Source: Trichobilharzia regenti
Taxonomy: Eukaryota > Platyhelminthes > Trematoda > Strigeidida > Schistosomatidae
Assembly (NCBI GenBank): GCA_944472135.2
Contig: OX235264.1
Coordinates: forward strand, 81,912,319 to 81,976,318
Length of the DNA stretch: 64,000 nucleotides
Direction: 5' to 3'
Shown: in pieces, positions 10,090 through 21,180 of the stretch
How the letters are laid out: every line of letters starts with the position of its first letter
How positions within the stretch are numbered: the first letter of the stretch is position 1
The notes under the pieces: generated by a model
The model's input: the letters and a program-made list of their open reading frames with translations, nothing else
Told to the model about the DNA's origin: nothing
The model's database searches: none
Program-made: the position numbers and the translations under genes

Positions 10090-11170
10090 ATTTCGATAAT
10101 ACCGTGATACGCTGGAAGAAGAACTACATTTCCTGAAAGAAATCTTCATACAAAACGGTTATCCATCAAGATTCATAGACAAAAACATCAAACAAAAAAT
10201 CCGAAAGCAAGAGATACCAACTGTGCCAAAAAAGATACTTTATATGAACCTCGACTTCAAAGGTGACCTACACAGCGATGTCCTTAGGAGGAGAATTTTC
10301 ACTTCTTTAAGAAGAACTTTCTTTGTGGCAACATTGAGAATAGTGTTCTCCAGTCGCCCGCTGATCTTAAGAAGCCCAAGGGACAAGATCCCGCACCTGA
10401 TCACTTCTATGTATATATATCAGTTCACCTGTTGCTGTGGAGCCAGGCACATCGGTTTTTCAACGCGCATCCTGTAAAAAAAAGGTTCAAAGAATACTAG
10501 CCAGCGTGGCTGCAGAAAGAAAGTAGTGGATGTATAGAAGTGCAATACTCGAACATCTTGTCAACACTGGTCATTCCATCTTAACAAACGCCTCCAGCTT
10601 CAAAGTAATTTACAAGGTGAAGAACAACTTTCCAAAGATAATACGTTTCCATCTTCTTTGCATTGCAGAAGCCCTAGCCATTCAGTTAGAAGAATCAGAA
10701 CTATGCATATAAAAGAAAATTCTTCAACCACTTCTACTCTCATGGTAACAACTCCGTTGACTTGACTTAACTTTTGTTTGTATGCTTTGCGTAATTCCAT
10801 ATGTTATTTTGTTTCCATGTACACCCTGAGCAAAACTCTTTCATCAAACTATTCACATTATTACATAACTTTTCTTTAACAATCGTTTGTGACAACTCAT
10901 CACTTTTGTTACTATCCTCTTATATCAACATCCAATTCATCTGAACTTACTAATTGTATTTTCGTTTGACAAATTTAATGTACACACACACATATATATA
11001 TACAAAACAACCATATATATATTTGCGATTGTACAGCTGTGAAAATGAATTCTCCGAAAAGAGACTCTTCGCTGAACTACTGATCTTTTCCACTATGGAT
11101 AAGATTGCACAGTAATATTAATATTACTGTGCGATACTGTGTGAATACTCAAAATAAAACCTTATTCATA
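10090..11170 (+). mobile_element. Penelope-like element, 3' remnant (copy 2)
   Basis: It begins in a region translating as ELHFLKEIFIQNGYPSRFID, the RT-endonuclease linker of Penelope elements. It continues through a GIY-YIG remnant and a tail that includes TGAATTCTCCGAAAAGAG (about 11046-11063), homologous to the tail of copy 1. The region upstream of 10090 is not recognisable, so the copy is 5'-truncated. Confidence 0.75.
10117..10712 (+). pseudogene. Penelope GIY-YIG endonuclease remnant (copy 2)
   Basis: The frame 10223-10477 holds a basic segment followed by YIYQFTCCCGARHIGFSTR, where the usual YIG is HIG. A stop and frame change near 10477-10530 interrupt it. It resumes with SAILEHLVNTGHS and ends AEALAIQLEESELC (10530-10712), the standard carboxyl end. 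This element's endonuclease would nick target DNA, but here the motif change and breaks argue that it is dead. Confidence 0.72.
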
Positions 11171-12180
11171 ATGGAGTTATACTCTACCATAGTGCCCAAT
11201 TTTTATACTTATATCAATACTACTGATCTTCTGTCTGCTGAATTTCGATAAATCACTTGGAAAAATTCTCTTTAAATGACATAGTAGAATAAGGTTGGTA
11301 GGTAACTATACTACCCACTTCACCTTAACCATGCAGCCATAAACCAATGAGCAAATCTACTCATATGACCTACGAACTTTGCACTCTTTCAGTTCATCTC
11401 ATCAGGGAGAAGAAGTTTGATCACAAATGCATTCAAATATATTAAAGATTTATCCGATTCAACACACTGTTTATCTTGCAGCAATCCCTCTGGATATACT
11501 GCTACTTTCTTGAAGGTCTAATTCTTCAATGATTTCATTCAACCACATGAAATAAGGAATCTCAACTTCGTTTTTTTTCCAATCTACTTATAATTACGTG
11601 ATTCATGATCGCATAATCTCTGTGAATTTTTAAAAGTTTCGTCTCTTCTTTAGAATTTCCTTATGATCACAATGACGACATATGAGATACAATAATAAAT
11701 AGAATTTTCGACTTAAAAATGCTTATGAAGCAAAACTTTCCCAGAGTTTAACTTCCTAATTATCACGAATTTTGTGAAAAACACAAATAAACAACTTCGA
11801 AATATAATGTGAAGCAATTTAATTGATACCTCAATTAAAAGATTGAATAATGACAGCAATAATAATTGTAATAATTACTGTTTTTGGAAAGTAATGAATT
11901 CATCGATAATTAACTCTTTGTATTTAATGAAATGCAATTAAAAGACCTACACACATGTCAAACAAAACAATAAGACAAGGTTGTAGCTCAACAAACAAAC
12001 ACACACACACACTGCAATAATAACACGTGACAGGATTAGAAACATGAAACACATAAGCATTGCAGATCAAGAACAACTCGTTAACTAGCTTAATTTTGAC
12101 AACCACACTATAACACAAATTACACAACTCCATTTACAAAGTATTTGGAACAAATCAATAGATGGATTCTGAAGAAAACT
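11171..12180. other. AT-rich interval, no feature recognised
   Basis: A short (CA)n run is at about 11999-12012. No gene, SINE box or window repeat is seen. Confidence 0.45.
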
Positions 12181-12237
12181 ATTATTGTAACAACAGAAGA
12201 CAAGGGCCAGGCAACAGATCCTTTATTAAGGAAATCA

Positions 12238-13548
12238 TGCGTAGGCTAAGTGGTGCTCGGGAGGCACAAACACGAGAGAGCCAGGCAGGCTTTAGACCAG
12301 GAAGAGGGTGTATTGATCATATCTTCACCCTTCGACAGATTCTAGAACATAGGCATTCCTACCGGCGTCCAACAGTCATTATATTTCTTGACCTAAAGGC
12401 AGCATTCGACTCTGTTGATCGAAAAGTTCTCTGGAGATGCTTGGCTGTAAAGGGAATTCCGAGAAAATATATTGCACTGATTAAGGCACTCTACTCGTAC
12501 TCATACAGCCAGGTGAGGGCTTACGGCGAGCTGTCATCTGCACTGATGACGACCAGTGGTGTCCGTCAAGGATGCCCATTATCCCCATTTCTATTCAACT
12601 TCATCATAGATGTGTTAATGGACTTAACCCTAGGTGACTTCAGTGACTCAGGGATTGACTTGCTACCGGGGAATAATCTCGTTGACTTGGAATATGCAGA
12701 CGATATAGTCCTTTTAGGCGAAGACGCTGACAAAATGCAGAGTCTTCTAAACACCTTGAGCCGCAATCTACGAATGTTTGGCATGCGATTCGCTCCCACC
12801 AAATGCAAGATGATGTTACAGGACTGGACTACATCGACGCCTAGTTTAAAAATAGGAAGTGAAGTGGTAGAGCACGTTGACCGCTTCACTTATTTGGGAA
12901 GTACCATCAGCCAGTGCCAACGGGTTGATCTCTGACGAAATCTCAGCACGAATACAGGGGGCTCGTTTCGCATTTGCCAGTTTACGCCGACTCTGGCGTA
13001 GACGAGATGTTCGACTATCGACCAAAGGGCGGGTGTACTGCTCATCAGTCCGCTCCGTCCTCCTTTATGGTTGTGAGACCTGGCCACTGAGAGTGGAAGA
13101 CATGAAAAGACTAGCTGTCTTTGATCATAGGTGCCTGCGCTCTATTTCCCGTGTAAAGTGGCATAATAAGGTGAGCAACATGGAGGTTAGGCGTAGAGTT
13201 CTAGGTAAACAGGGGAAATCAATCGACGAAGTCGTGAAGTTACAAAGACTGAGATGGTTAGGACATGTGTTAAGTATGCCAAGCCATCGCCTCCCTCGAC
13301 GAGCAATGTTAGCGGATATAGGGTCAGGCTGGAAAAAAGCTAGCGGCGATCAAACAAAAACTTGGCCGAACCAGTCAATGAAATCCACAACAGTTGGTCT
13401 AAGCCACGTAGGAAGGTGTAGACTTCCAGGCTGGGGTCCTCGGGACGGTAAAAATCTATGGTTGGAAACAATTGGTGACATGGCTCAAAATCGTTCTCAA
13501 TGGCTAACGCAGATGCATCCACTCCTTGTGATTTATGATCTCCAATGA
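12238..13548 (+). pseudogene. RTE-1 ORF2: RT and distal domain
   Basis: Reverse transcriptase of an RTE-clade LINE, which copies the element RNA at a nicked target. The reading frame passes FRPGRGCIDHIFTLRQI, FLDLKAAFDSVDRKVLW (catalytic Asp region), GVRQGCPLSPFLFN and the catalytic LEYADDIVLLGED (about 12688-12726). One frameshift near 12905-12915 (after FTYLGSTIS) moves it to the next frame, which continues RVYCSSVRSVLLYGCETWPL..., VSNMEVRRRVLGKQGKSIDE, RLRWLGHVL, to a stop at 13548. Translation upstream of 12238 belongs to flanking LTR. Amino half of the RT and the endonuclease are missing by 5' truncation. Confidence 0.88.
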
Positions 13549-13706
13549 AACTGTTTTGTTCTTCGTTATTACTCCTCCTTTGTCTCACACCGCTGCTTAT
13601 TGTTTCTATTATGCTTTACTTTCTTCTCTTGCTTCGCGTGCTACACGGAGTGTGGCGACTTGAACTTCCGCACATTTGTGCAAAGTTCTATGTCGAAAAC
13701 AGACAG
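12238..13706 (+). mobile_element. RTE-1 LINE, 5'-truncated, best-preserved copy
   Basis: The insert begins abruptly inside the RT domain and ends with the family tail ...GTCGAAAACAGACAG. It is flanked by the 10-bp duplication AAGGAAATCA (12228-12237 and 13707-13716). It landed in the LTR described above, so it is younger than that LTR. It has the longest open coding stretch of the family in this window. Confidence 0.9.
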
Positions 13707-14576
13707 AAGGAAATCAACACATATTTATAGATTTTCATGTACATTATTATGAATTATTTAAGCAAACAAGCATAGTCTTTTGATTGGCTGTTTCTCACAG
13801 AAGGTTAACCTTGCACTTCTTTGTGGCTGTTTCTTGAATGTCAGATCATCTATATGTTAACTGTATCCGTCTAGGCAAAGCGTTTGTTCTCATTTTTCTC
13901 AAGACCAATAATGGGGACATCAACATTGACGTAAATTACTGTCCACCAGTTTTAGCCAACAGCCAGCTCTCACGACATTATGACGAAAGAGAATACATGA
14001 AAGAGACATACACATGAGAAACAGACACGGGTCACCAGCCAACAAGATGTGAATTATATAAATAGGCAGTTCTGACGATGCGATTTTCATGACAATGAAT
14101 GAAAGCTGTATAAGACTGAACAACGGATAGGTCACTCAGCACACAACAATCACTTTTTCTAGGATTGAATTATATGGACAGAATGCGGCTAGTGAAAAAT
14201 TCATGAGTATAGAAAGTTTGAATAAAGCAAGAACAACAGTTTTTTTTGCAGCAAAATATGCTACCATCATTTACTTCGTTGGCTTCTCATCGACTGACCT
14301 TTGAACTTGTTTCTATGATTTCAGTTGAATTCGGAAAATTGTTACCTAATTTATTAGTTACTCAATCATCTTATGTACCTCTTGTCTTTATTACATGACC
14401 CCTTTACCATTGTATGCATGCATTTACTTTGTTTAAACTTCAACTGCCTATGTAAAAGCTGTATAAGCGTAATTTTTTGAGCACTGTTTACCAACTTTGG
14501 AACCATCTGTCAACTGACATCATGTGGAATTTGCAAATATCTTAAAAGTTTTCTGTACATAAACTTAATAATTTTC

Positions 14577-14925
14577 AAGTATTGGTTTCGTAGGGATTTT
14601 GTTTGATTGGTTGGAGGATTTCACCATGAGCTGACATCAGTTAAACAAACCAATGGAAAAAGTGTGAGTACTGGACAGCTGTTTCGTCCTAGTTTGGGAA
14701 TCTTCATTAGTAAGCACCCGGTGGCTTAATGGTCTACGAGCTTGCCTTGCAACCAGAAGGCCCTGGTTTTGAACCCAGGTGGATGAGAACTGCTGAAGAG
14801 TCTCAAACCGGGGGGGGGGGGACAGCTGCGCAGTAAACCCCGGTTTATCAATGGTTCTCTAACTGAGGTCAGCTCATGAGGAAATCCTCCAACCAATTAG
14901 AAATAACAATTTATTTAGGCTGCTA
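14577..14925. mobile_element. Inverted hammerhead-SINE pair (partial)
   Basis: The left part (14583-14712) is the reverse complement of the SINE tail and hammerhead. The right part (14719-14925) is a plus-strand copy with a tRNA-like head (GGTGGCTTAATGGT, 14721-14734), a B-box region decayed to GGTTTTGAACC, and the tail CTAACTGAGGTCAGCTC. Here the left copy lacks its tRNA-like head. A run of about 12 G at 14810-14821 replaces the helix II/GAAA part of the right-hand hammerhead. Confidence 0.72.
14668..14712 (-). ncRNA. Hammerhead ribozyme, short helix III, core mutated
   Basis: On the minus strand: ATGAAGA where CTGANGA is expected, then TTCCCAAACTAGGAC, GAAA, CAGCTGTC and CAGTACTC. The 3' half is the best-preserved version of this family (GGACGAAACAGCTGTC). 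The 5' core has lost its first bases, so it is probably inactive. Confidence 0.55.
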
Positions 14926-15006
14926 GCAGTTGGTGAGAAGTCGACGAAATAAGTGATTCTGAAATAAATTATCCTGCACAAACTGTTGTTCTTGCTTTAT
15001 TCAAAT

Positions 15007-15466
15007 TCATAAAGGGGAACAAATCTATGAAGTATAGAAAGTCTCAGTTCAGTCTTCACTACCAATCAAACAACTATTTCCCGAACTAAAAATATTTGGA
15101 TCTACAGTTTATAGTTCACAATAATACTAATGTATTCAAATGACTTCCTAACTTGTTTTATGTAGCCTTTACGCCCTCCTGGTTAATAATGCTAAGTTCC
15201 ATATATTCCGAATTGATGTGGAATCACTTTGGTTAGATGAATTCAGGGTTGACTGATCAACAAAATTTTAATGAATAACTTTTCCACCTAACTAAATCAC
15301 TTTTTTCTCAATTATATAACCTGTATGAGTCATTTAGTCTAGATCAAAAGTTCTGATAACTGACCTCAATTTGCTTTTTTGACCTATGTACTTAACCTCA
15401 AAGTCACAACATGGTATTTAGTAAATTATTTTGTCCAACTGGGTTAATAGGATTCTTAAACCAGCA
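15007..15466. other. No feature recognised
   Basis: AT-rich sequence; nothing I can support. Confidence 0.4.
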
Positions 15467-15670
15467 GTGCGTTGGTGGCACAGCGGTTAGGACGCTTGCC
15501 GACCATGCACGTGATCCGGGGTTCGCTCCCCGGCCACAGACGCACTCCTTTACCTCGCTAAGCCAGTAGTGAGACTGGAAACTTCATCCTGTAAAAATTA
15601 ACACTGCTACAGAAACTTTAAGCCTCTAGCTTGGAGCCCTATGTTCCACTGGGAACCTGAAGGAAAAAAA
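15467..15670 (+). mobile_element. tRNA-derived SINE with RTE-2-like tail
   Basis: The head has an A-box-like TGGCACAGCGGTTAGGACG and a B-box-like GGGTTCGCTCCCCGG (15520-15534), typical of a tRNA-derived Pol III promoter. It is followed by a body with CTCCTTTACCTCGCTAAGCC and a tail, AGCCCTATGTTCCACTGGGAA, nearly identical to the RTE-2 3' end (28167-28187). Copies are at 23434-23688, 26686-26915 and, without head, 29175-29315. Confidence 0.85.
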
Positions 15671-16340
15671 GCCAGCAAACTTGGAAAGCCAGCAAAGTTT
15701 ATCTTAGTGTGAGTTTGTGAGTTTCAATGCCACTCTAATTGCACAGCCTTAATAAAAATCCTACGTAAGGTTTCAAACTTTTCTTCTTTATGTGGTAGCA
15801 CTAAGGAGGCCATAATTCCTTATTATTCACATTCATACGTTTACTTTATTACTCCTGTTTTTCTTTCGGATCTTTGTGAATTCTCGGAGAAGGTTTTCCT
15901 GACCCACTAATCAAAAACTTTTATCTCGATCACATAACAACTTTGATTATAAACCCCTCTTCACTGACTTTGAGTAAGATGATTCAAAACCTACGTACTT
16001 ACCGGAATGTGATGGGTTTTTTTATAGATCCTAGTATCTAAACTCCAACTTGTTTCTATTTTATTTTGTAGACTAGCAGAACTAACTCACCCTATTCATT
16101 TTCTAATTCGAAAGTCAACTGAATTCATTTATTACTGGAGTTTAAGTGTGTGTGTGTGTGTGTGAAGAAATTAGGGATATTTTCAGATTTCAACACGGAA
16201 AAATATGCCCACTACAAGCATCCACATCACATCCTTTAAGTGGGATTCAACCACCTAAGAGCCTAAAATCCTTAACTATCCATAAATATATTTGATACAA
16301 GTGGTGATTTATTCTGAACTCCCTCATAGAAACAAGGTAC
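15671..16340. other. AT-rich; (TG)n run
   Basis: A (TG)n microsatellite is at about 16147-16163. No gene recognised. Confidence 0.5.
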
Positions 16341-16655
16341 TGTGGTGCGAGCAGGCTGCTAGCCAATTGGTAGACATTAATTTACGTCAATGGCTGGGTC
16401 ACTAATATTGGACGTGAGAAAATATGAACAAAGCTGATTCAACAACCAATCACAGCAGACTTAACGTGGGCCAATAAGATTCGCAAATATATGGCTTAAC
16501 TTTCCGAGAAACCAGAAACAACCAATCATAAGACTGTGTTTGTCTTCTTGAATAAGCTATAATAATGTACACGAAATATATATAAATACGTGCTGATTTC
16601 CGCAATAAAACAATCTGTTGCCGGCCCCACTAAAAGAAATAATGTTTGGTGTTCA
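16341..16655 (+). mobile_element. LTR-like sequence, sister of the split solo LTR
   Basis: It starts TGTGGTGCGAGCAGGCTG and can be read to GTTCA at 16655 (about 315 bp). It aligns over its whole length with the minus-strand LTR at 12186-13977: shared ACGTCAAT, CCAATCA boxes, TATATAAATAC, then AATAAAACAATCTGTTGCC. TATA box and poly(A) signal order fit an LTR. I could not find a clear flanking duplication, so the outer limits are approximate. Confidence 0.65.
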
Positions 16656-16984
16656 GTTATGTCTAAATTCTGAGCTTTATAAATTCCAAAATGAAATATA
16701 CAAATAGGGTGTGGTAAATATGTGCAAAGAAAGAAATATTAAACTGTGACTATTACCGAGAAGAAAACATGCGACATAACACAGATAAATTAACTTTCCA
16801 CTGATAGAAAGTATTTGATTATCAAATGTAAGTTCCATAATTCTCCGTAAATCAATAGACGTAAACAACGTAAGATGATGAGGAGTTGATAAACGTGACT
16901 ATACGTCAGCATTAAAATTTACATATTTACATGGAAGAGGCATTATCACGATGAAATACTAGTCGATAAGGATAAAGACCTACA

Positions 16985-18260
16985 GAAAATTAAAATGAAA
17001 TGATCTCATAGGAACTCCCAACACAGAGAAGTGAAGCGATGGTCCGAACACTTCCAGGAGCACTTCAGTTGGTTTGATGCCGCATTCCAGTTGACAACTA
17101 TTCAATTTCAGTCTGAACAAGAGGTGGATATTGGTCATCCAACAGTGACAGAAGTTATGCAGGACATCTCAGGCAAAGCTAGTACTTAACCGTCGAAGTC
17201 TGAAGATGTATAATGTTAGTAAGAATAAATTATTGAATAGACTAGCTTTGGTATCATCTAATGTATGCAAATTCAAAATACTAGTGTAGATTATTAAATA
17301 AGATAGACAAGTCTTTCTGTGATAAGCACCCGGGCACCCGCTTGACTACTATTGTCTGTATGACATTAAAATTCATACTTCTGCACAGGATAAGTGAGAA
17401 TAAAAGATGACACATGATAAAGAAGCAGAGAGATTTCAAGCTGTGTAGATTCATCGATCAAATATACACTCTTCGAAAAGTTTTGCAAAACAAACGTACT
17501 TACTGTCATTTAATCCAATGGTAGCATTATCCACAACTGATGTAGACATATGTTACGGTAATCTCTGGTTGTGAAAGGACTGACGAGAAAGCATCATATC
17601 ATTTAGACACTACGTTTGAACTCGGACAACCATGTAATACCCTATGGAAAACTTTTAATTTCAACCCGTAGTGATCAGGAAAATTTGCTAGAGATATCCA
17701 CTGTCAACACTCTTCTTTAATTTTACTATGAGTTAACGGAAGACGTGGCTTATTTTACCTGAAGTTCTGTAGAATTGACCTGCTACTAGAAGGAAATCTG
17801 TCTGACTTAGAATATGTAGTTGATCAAATCTCGTTACACAGAGGTGTTGAAGGAAGCCGTTTTCTGAATTCCCTGGGCAAACATCTGCCTTCAACTCATC
17901 TGTGTCAAGTTTAAAATGAGATTATAGAGTTGATTTCAAGGAACTACTAGTTTACAAATAGGAAGTGACCACTTCACTTATTTGGGAAGTGAAATTAACA
18001 TCAATGCACACGTTTGTGGTGCAATGTCAACACAAATTCCAATATCTTGGCTCAGTATTTTCCAATTTTGGATTCCTAAAAGGTATCCTAATACTTCTCA
18101 AACGGCGTTATAGTTTGCTCTTCCCCACTTTACAACAATAGAACGTGACAGCTGAGTATAAAAAAACTACGAATAGATTAGAGGCGTTTTTCACGATGGA
18201 GCTACAAGGAGAGTAGTGTTCATATCAGACATAAAATGTTAGGAATGGTGGATAAATTCG
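16985..18260 (+). mobile_element. RTE LINE, old degraded copy
   Basis: Conceptual translation in shifting frames gives KRWSEHFQEHFSWFDAAFQL (17030-17090), HPTVTEVMQDISGKAS, FIDQIYTLRKVLQNK (about 17450-17495), IDLLLEGNLSDLEYVVDQI (about 17770-17830, the decayed YADD region) and HFTYLGSEI (near 17970). They occur in the order expected for an RTE ORF2. Many stops and gaps separate them. It is more diverged than the RTE-1 copies. Confidence 0.65.
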
Positions 18261-18716
18261 GTTACTGGTCCTCATCAGCTGATGTACATTAATTATGTAC
18301 TAAACGTACTGAGCTGGTCTTCCTGAAGTTACCTGAAGTAGGATACGCTTTAGAAAAAGTAGGCCCATTCAAATTAAAATGCGACGCTAATCCAAGAAAC
18401 CTCTTATTATTGATTTGAACTACATGAAAAGGTAAAAGCTGTCTATCTAGCTTCCACGTGATTCTAAGAACTAGTGTTAGGACAAGCGTAGAACATATTT
18501 TGAGTGAGTGAGTGATTCCTAAGTGATCTGTAAACCGGACATTCAATCCTAATCCAATTCAAATGTTATTTCATTGGACTCTTAAAAAATACTATCCAGT
18601 CAAAATATAATCTCCATATCTTAAAATTAGTAGTGATTTCTGGTCTTACTACTTTTCCCCTGGAGGAATAAATCGTCTTTTCATTCATTCTTCTGTATCC
18701 TTCTCAGTGATGGAAT
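18261..18716. other. No feature recognised
   Basis: An 85-codon minus-strand frame (18546-18289) is present without recognisable domain or context. I treat it as chance. Confidence 0.4.
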
Positions 18717-18727
18717 AGTATTCCAGT

Positions 18728-19508
18728 CTGTCTGTCTGTCTGTTTTCGACATAGAACTTTGCACAAATGTGCGGAAGTTCAAGTCGCCACATTCCGTGTA
18801 GCACGCGAAGTAAGAGAAGAAAGTACAAGAAAAGCATAATAGAGACAGTGAGCAGAGGTGTGAGACAAAGGAGTAATACAGAAATACAAAATAGTTTCAT
18901 TGAAGATCATAAGTCACAGGGAGTGGATGCATCTGCGCTATGCACTGAGAACGATTTTGAGCCATGTCACCAATTGTTTCCAACCATAGATTTTTACCGT
19001 CCCGAGGACCCCAGCCTGGAAGTCTACACCTGCCTACGTGGCTAAGACCAACTGTTGTGGATTTCATTGACTGATGCCAAGTTTTTGTTTGACCGCCGCT
19101 AGCTCTTTTCCAGCCTGACCCTATATCCGCTAACATAGCTCGTCGAGGGAGGCGATGACTTGGCATACGTAACACATGTCCTAACCATCTCAGTCGATGT
19201 AGCTTCACGACTTCGTCGATTGATTTCCCCTGTTTACCTAGAACTCGACGCCTAACCTCCATGTTGCTCACCTTATTATGCCACTTTACACGGGAAATAG
19301 AACGCAGGCACCTATGATCAAAGGCAGCTAGTCTTTTCATGTCTTCCACTCTCAGTGGCCAGGTCTCACAACCATAAAGGAGGACGGAGCGGACTGATGA
19401 GCAGTACACCCGCCCTTTGGTTGACAGTCGAACATCTCGTCTACGCCAGAGTCGGTGTAAACTGGTAAATGCGAAACGAGCCCCTTGTATTCGTGCTGAG
19501 ATTTCGTC
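18728..19508 (-). mobile_element. RTE-1 LINE, 5'-truncated copy with 11-bp TSD
   Basis: A minus-strand 3' fragment of RTE-1 flanked by AGTATTCCAGT at 18717-18727 and 19509-19519. It starts at the low end with the CTGTCTGTCTGTC tail. Sequence is close to the 12238-13706 copy. With the intact duplication this indicates a recent insertion. Confidence 0.92.
18897..19409 (-). pseudogene. RTE-1 ORF2 carboxyl end (open, truncated)
   Basis: A 170-codon open segment: MYCSSVRSVLLYGCETWPLR, VSNMEVRRRVLGKQGKSIDE, HRLRWLGHVLRMPSHRLPRR, ending ETIGDMAQNRSQC and a stop. It lacks the RT and endonuclease by 5' truncation, so it cannot be mobile by itself. Confidence 0.85.
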
Positions 19509-19519
19509 AGTATTCCAGT

Positions 19520-20399
19520 GGTCAATTCGTATATTATTGTGTACTATAGTAACAGCAAGAACGAACTAAAATCCAATATTACCTCGGTCACAAAACAATG
19601 CTTAGGGTTTATTGGTAATATAGATCAAACACCTCAAGGAGACAATATTTAATCATGAACACTTCACAATCAAGAACACTGACTGACCTTAACAGTACTG
19701 AATTCACTAAAAAGCCCAAATACTCACTATTCTATTTTAAACACTTATTGTATAACACTAAACCACTGTTAACCTCCTATAGAACTAGAAAATGTCTATA
19801 CTACGAAGAGGAGATTTTATACGCAAAATGTTACATTACTCCATCACACCGGTATGCATAAATAATATGAAGTAGCAAACTTTTAAAGAACTTCGTGTGA
19901 AAATCAGGAATATTGAGACCTCCAAGCAGTATGAAACTTCAAACAAAATTGACAATGTCTTAACACTTCCTGTATATTATTTATAGCTTTGTAGGTATCT
20001 TATTTCAGTAATCATTTTTCAAATTTAGAAAATGAAAGTATAACATATTGAATTTAACACTTGACTCTCAGCTGGAGTCAGACCAACTTGTATAGAACAA
20101 GCAGTGACATCATAACCTACTAATTCTTCTATTATCATTCTCTACTGGGAAAAGTTAAACTTGAAGCACCACTAACTACCAATCAGAGGACGACCTTCAA
20201 CGGATCAATAGCATGAAAGAGGGACTTCTGACTAAGGAAAACGTATATTTATGGAAAAAGCATAAAAACTGCATAAAACTTTTACATAGGGTATCTTTCT
20301 CAAACATGTGACAGAAACATCTCCCAGTCTAGCATAGGAATTTCAATAGAAAAGTCACACCACATTCTGTATATAGATTCATCCAAATTACTATAAATG
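19520..20399. other. AT-rich interval, no feature recognised
   Basis: Part of it may be untranslated or terminal sequence of the Merlin element just above it, but I could not find terminal inverted repeats. Confidence 0.4.
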
Positions 20400-21180
20400 A
20401 GACCCATTTATAGCCCTAGTCCTATTTTTTAATCTTCCACAAAATCCTTCTATAGAATTCGTGTGTCCCTGTAATGGGACCCACAATATCACTGGAATGG
20501 TTCACTCTGTGATGAATATATCCAAGAGATGACAGCGAGTTATAACCTTTCCATTCATCAGTATGTACTATGGATCCCTGTTTCACAAGTCTAGCAATAA
20601 TAGGTATTAAAGTAGTTGACTTTCTGTCTGGTATTCTCTCCTCGAATCCTTTCCGCAGGGAGGTGTCATATAAACCGACCACCCAAATATTGTTGGCTCG
20701 CTCACGACCACGGTTATATTTTTTCTTCAGTAACACAGCTTCGTCCACGTATACGACGATACCTCCACCTAACAGCGAAGTAATTCTCTGCATTTACCGT
20801 GATGTGATATCTCTGTAGTGCTGGTACCACTGAACTGCTAACACAAGGTTATTTTAGGTTTCAGCAGGCTCTCACAGGCTGTATTAAAACCCAGTAATTA
20901 CAAATATACAAAATCTGGGTTAGGGAGAAATACAACGTAGCAAAAAATGTTCCTACAAAATATTAAAATTATCAGTTTACCTTCCCTAATACTAACTCGT
21001 CCCAAACAAATTGCACAACGATGGACATATCCAACAATCGACCTGCTAAAGCTTTTTAAACTCATGACACCATCACATGAACAAATCCTCTCCTTCCTAA
21101 GCAACCCCAAATCCACGCAATACTGCAAAACCTTATCCTCCTCGAACTACAAGTGCAAATTCGTTAGAGCACGCATTTGA
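20400..21180 (-). mobile_element. Merlin (IS1016-like) DNA transposon, remnant
   Basis: Minus-strand remnant of a cut-and-paste transposon of the Merlin superfamily. Both the amino-terminal zinc-ribbon part (21128-20898) and the catalytic part (20793-20422) are present in order, with a connecting segment (..QWYQHYRDI..) near 20850-20815 broken by a TAA just before 20793. Terminal inverted repeats were not identified by eye, so the element ends are not defined. Confidence 0.8.
20422..21128 (-). pseudogene. Merlin transposase, broken
   Basis: DDE-type transposase that would excise and insert the element. The amino part has CDGVMSL...RCAICLGRVSIREGKL, resembling the zinc-binding and S.R.GKL segment of IS1016/Merlin enzymes. 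The catalytic part reads VVYVDEAVLLKKKYNRGRE (first acidic residue in VDE), VVGLYDTSLRKGFEERIPDR, LIPIIARLVKQGSIVHTDEWKGY (second Asp in HTDEW), HHRVNHS and GTHEF, in the canonical order. An in-frame TAA precedes the catalytic part, and the conserved end (normally an E followed by W..K) reads RRILWKIKK. I infer that it is inactive. Confidence 0.82.

Larger units (their letters stand above)
12186..13977 (-). mobile_element. Solo LTR (313 bp) split by an RTE-1 insertion
   Basis: On the minus strand an LTR runs from TGTCGTGAGAGC (ending at 13977) to TGTTGTTACA (ending at 12186). It is interrupted by 12238-13716 (the RTE-1 copy plus one target repeat). Without the insert it is 313 bp with TG...CA ends. 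A 4-bp flanking repeat, TTAT, is present (12182-12185 and 13978-13981). Internal sequence has a TATA-like CTATAAATA and an AATAAA just before the terminal third. It is homologous to the plus-strand LTR at 16341-16655. No internal coding region is attached, so it is a solo LTR. Family unassigned. Confidence 0.78.
14210..15010. repeat. Outer inverted repeat around the SINE pair
   Basis: TTTGAATAAAGCAAGAACAA (from 14217) recurs as its reverse complement near 14985-15006. The similarity extends inwards for about 80 bases, to 14300 on the left and 14930 on the right (TCGTTGGCTTCTCA against TGAGAAGTCGACGA). The inverted SINE pair at 14577-14925 lies between. Whether these arms belong to an LTR-like repeat or to a larger palindromic element is open. 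Confidence 0.6.

Noticed and set aside
11924..12133. 69-codon minus-strand hydrophobic frame
   Set aside because: Composition is that of AT/CA-rich sequence; no domain or context.
15467..15540. Possible functional tRNA gene
   Set aside because: It has good A and B boxes, but is joined to a SINE body and an RTE-2 tail and recurs at 23434.
18289..18546. 85-codon minus-strand frame
   Set aside because: No motif, no splice context, and it follows decayed RTE sequence.
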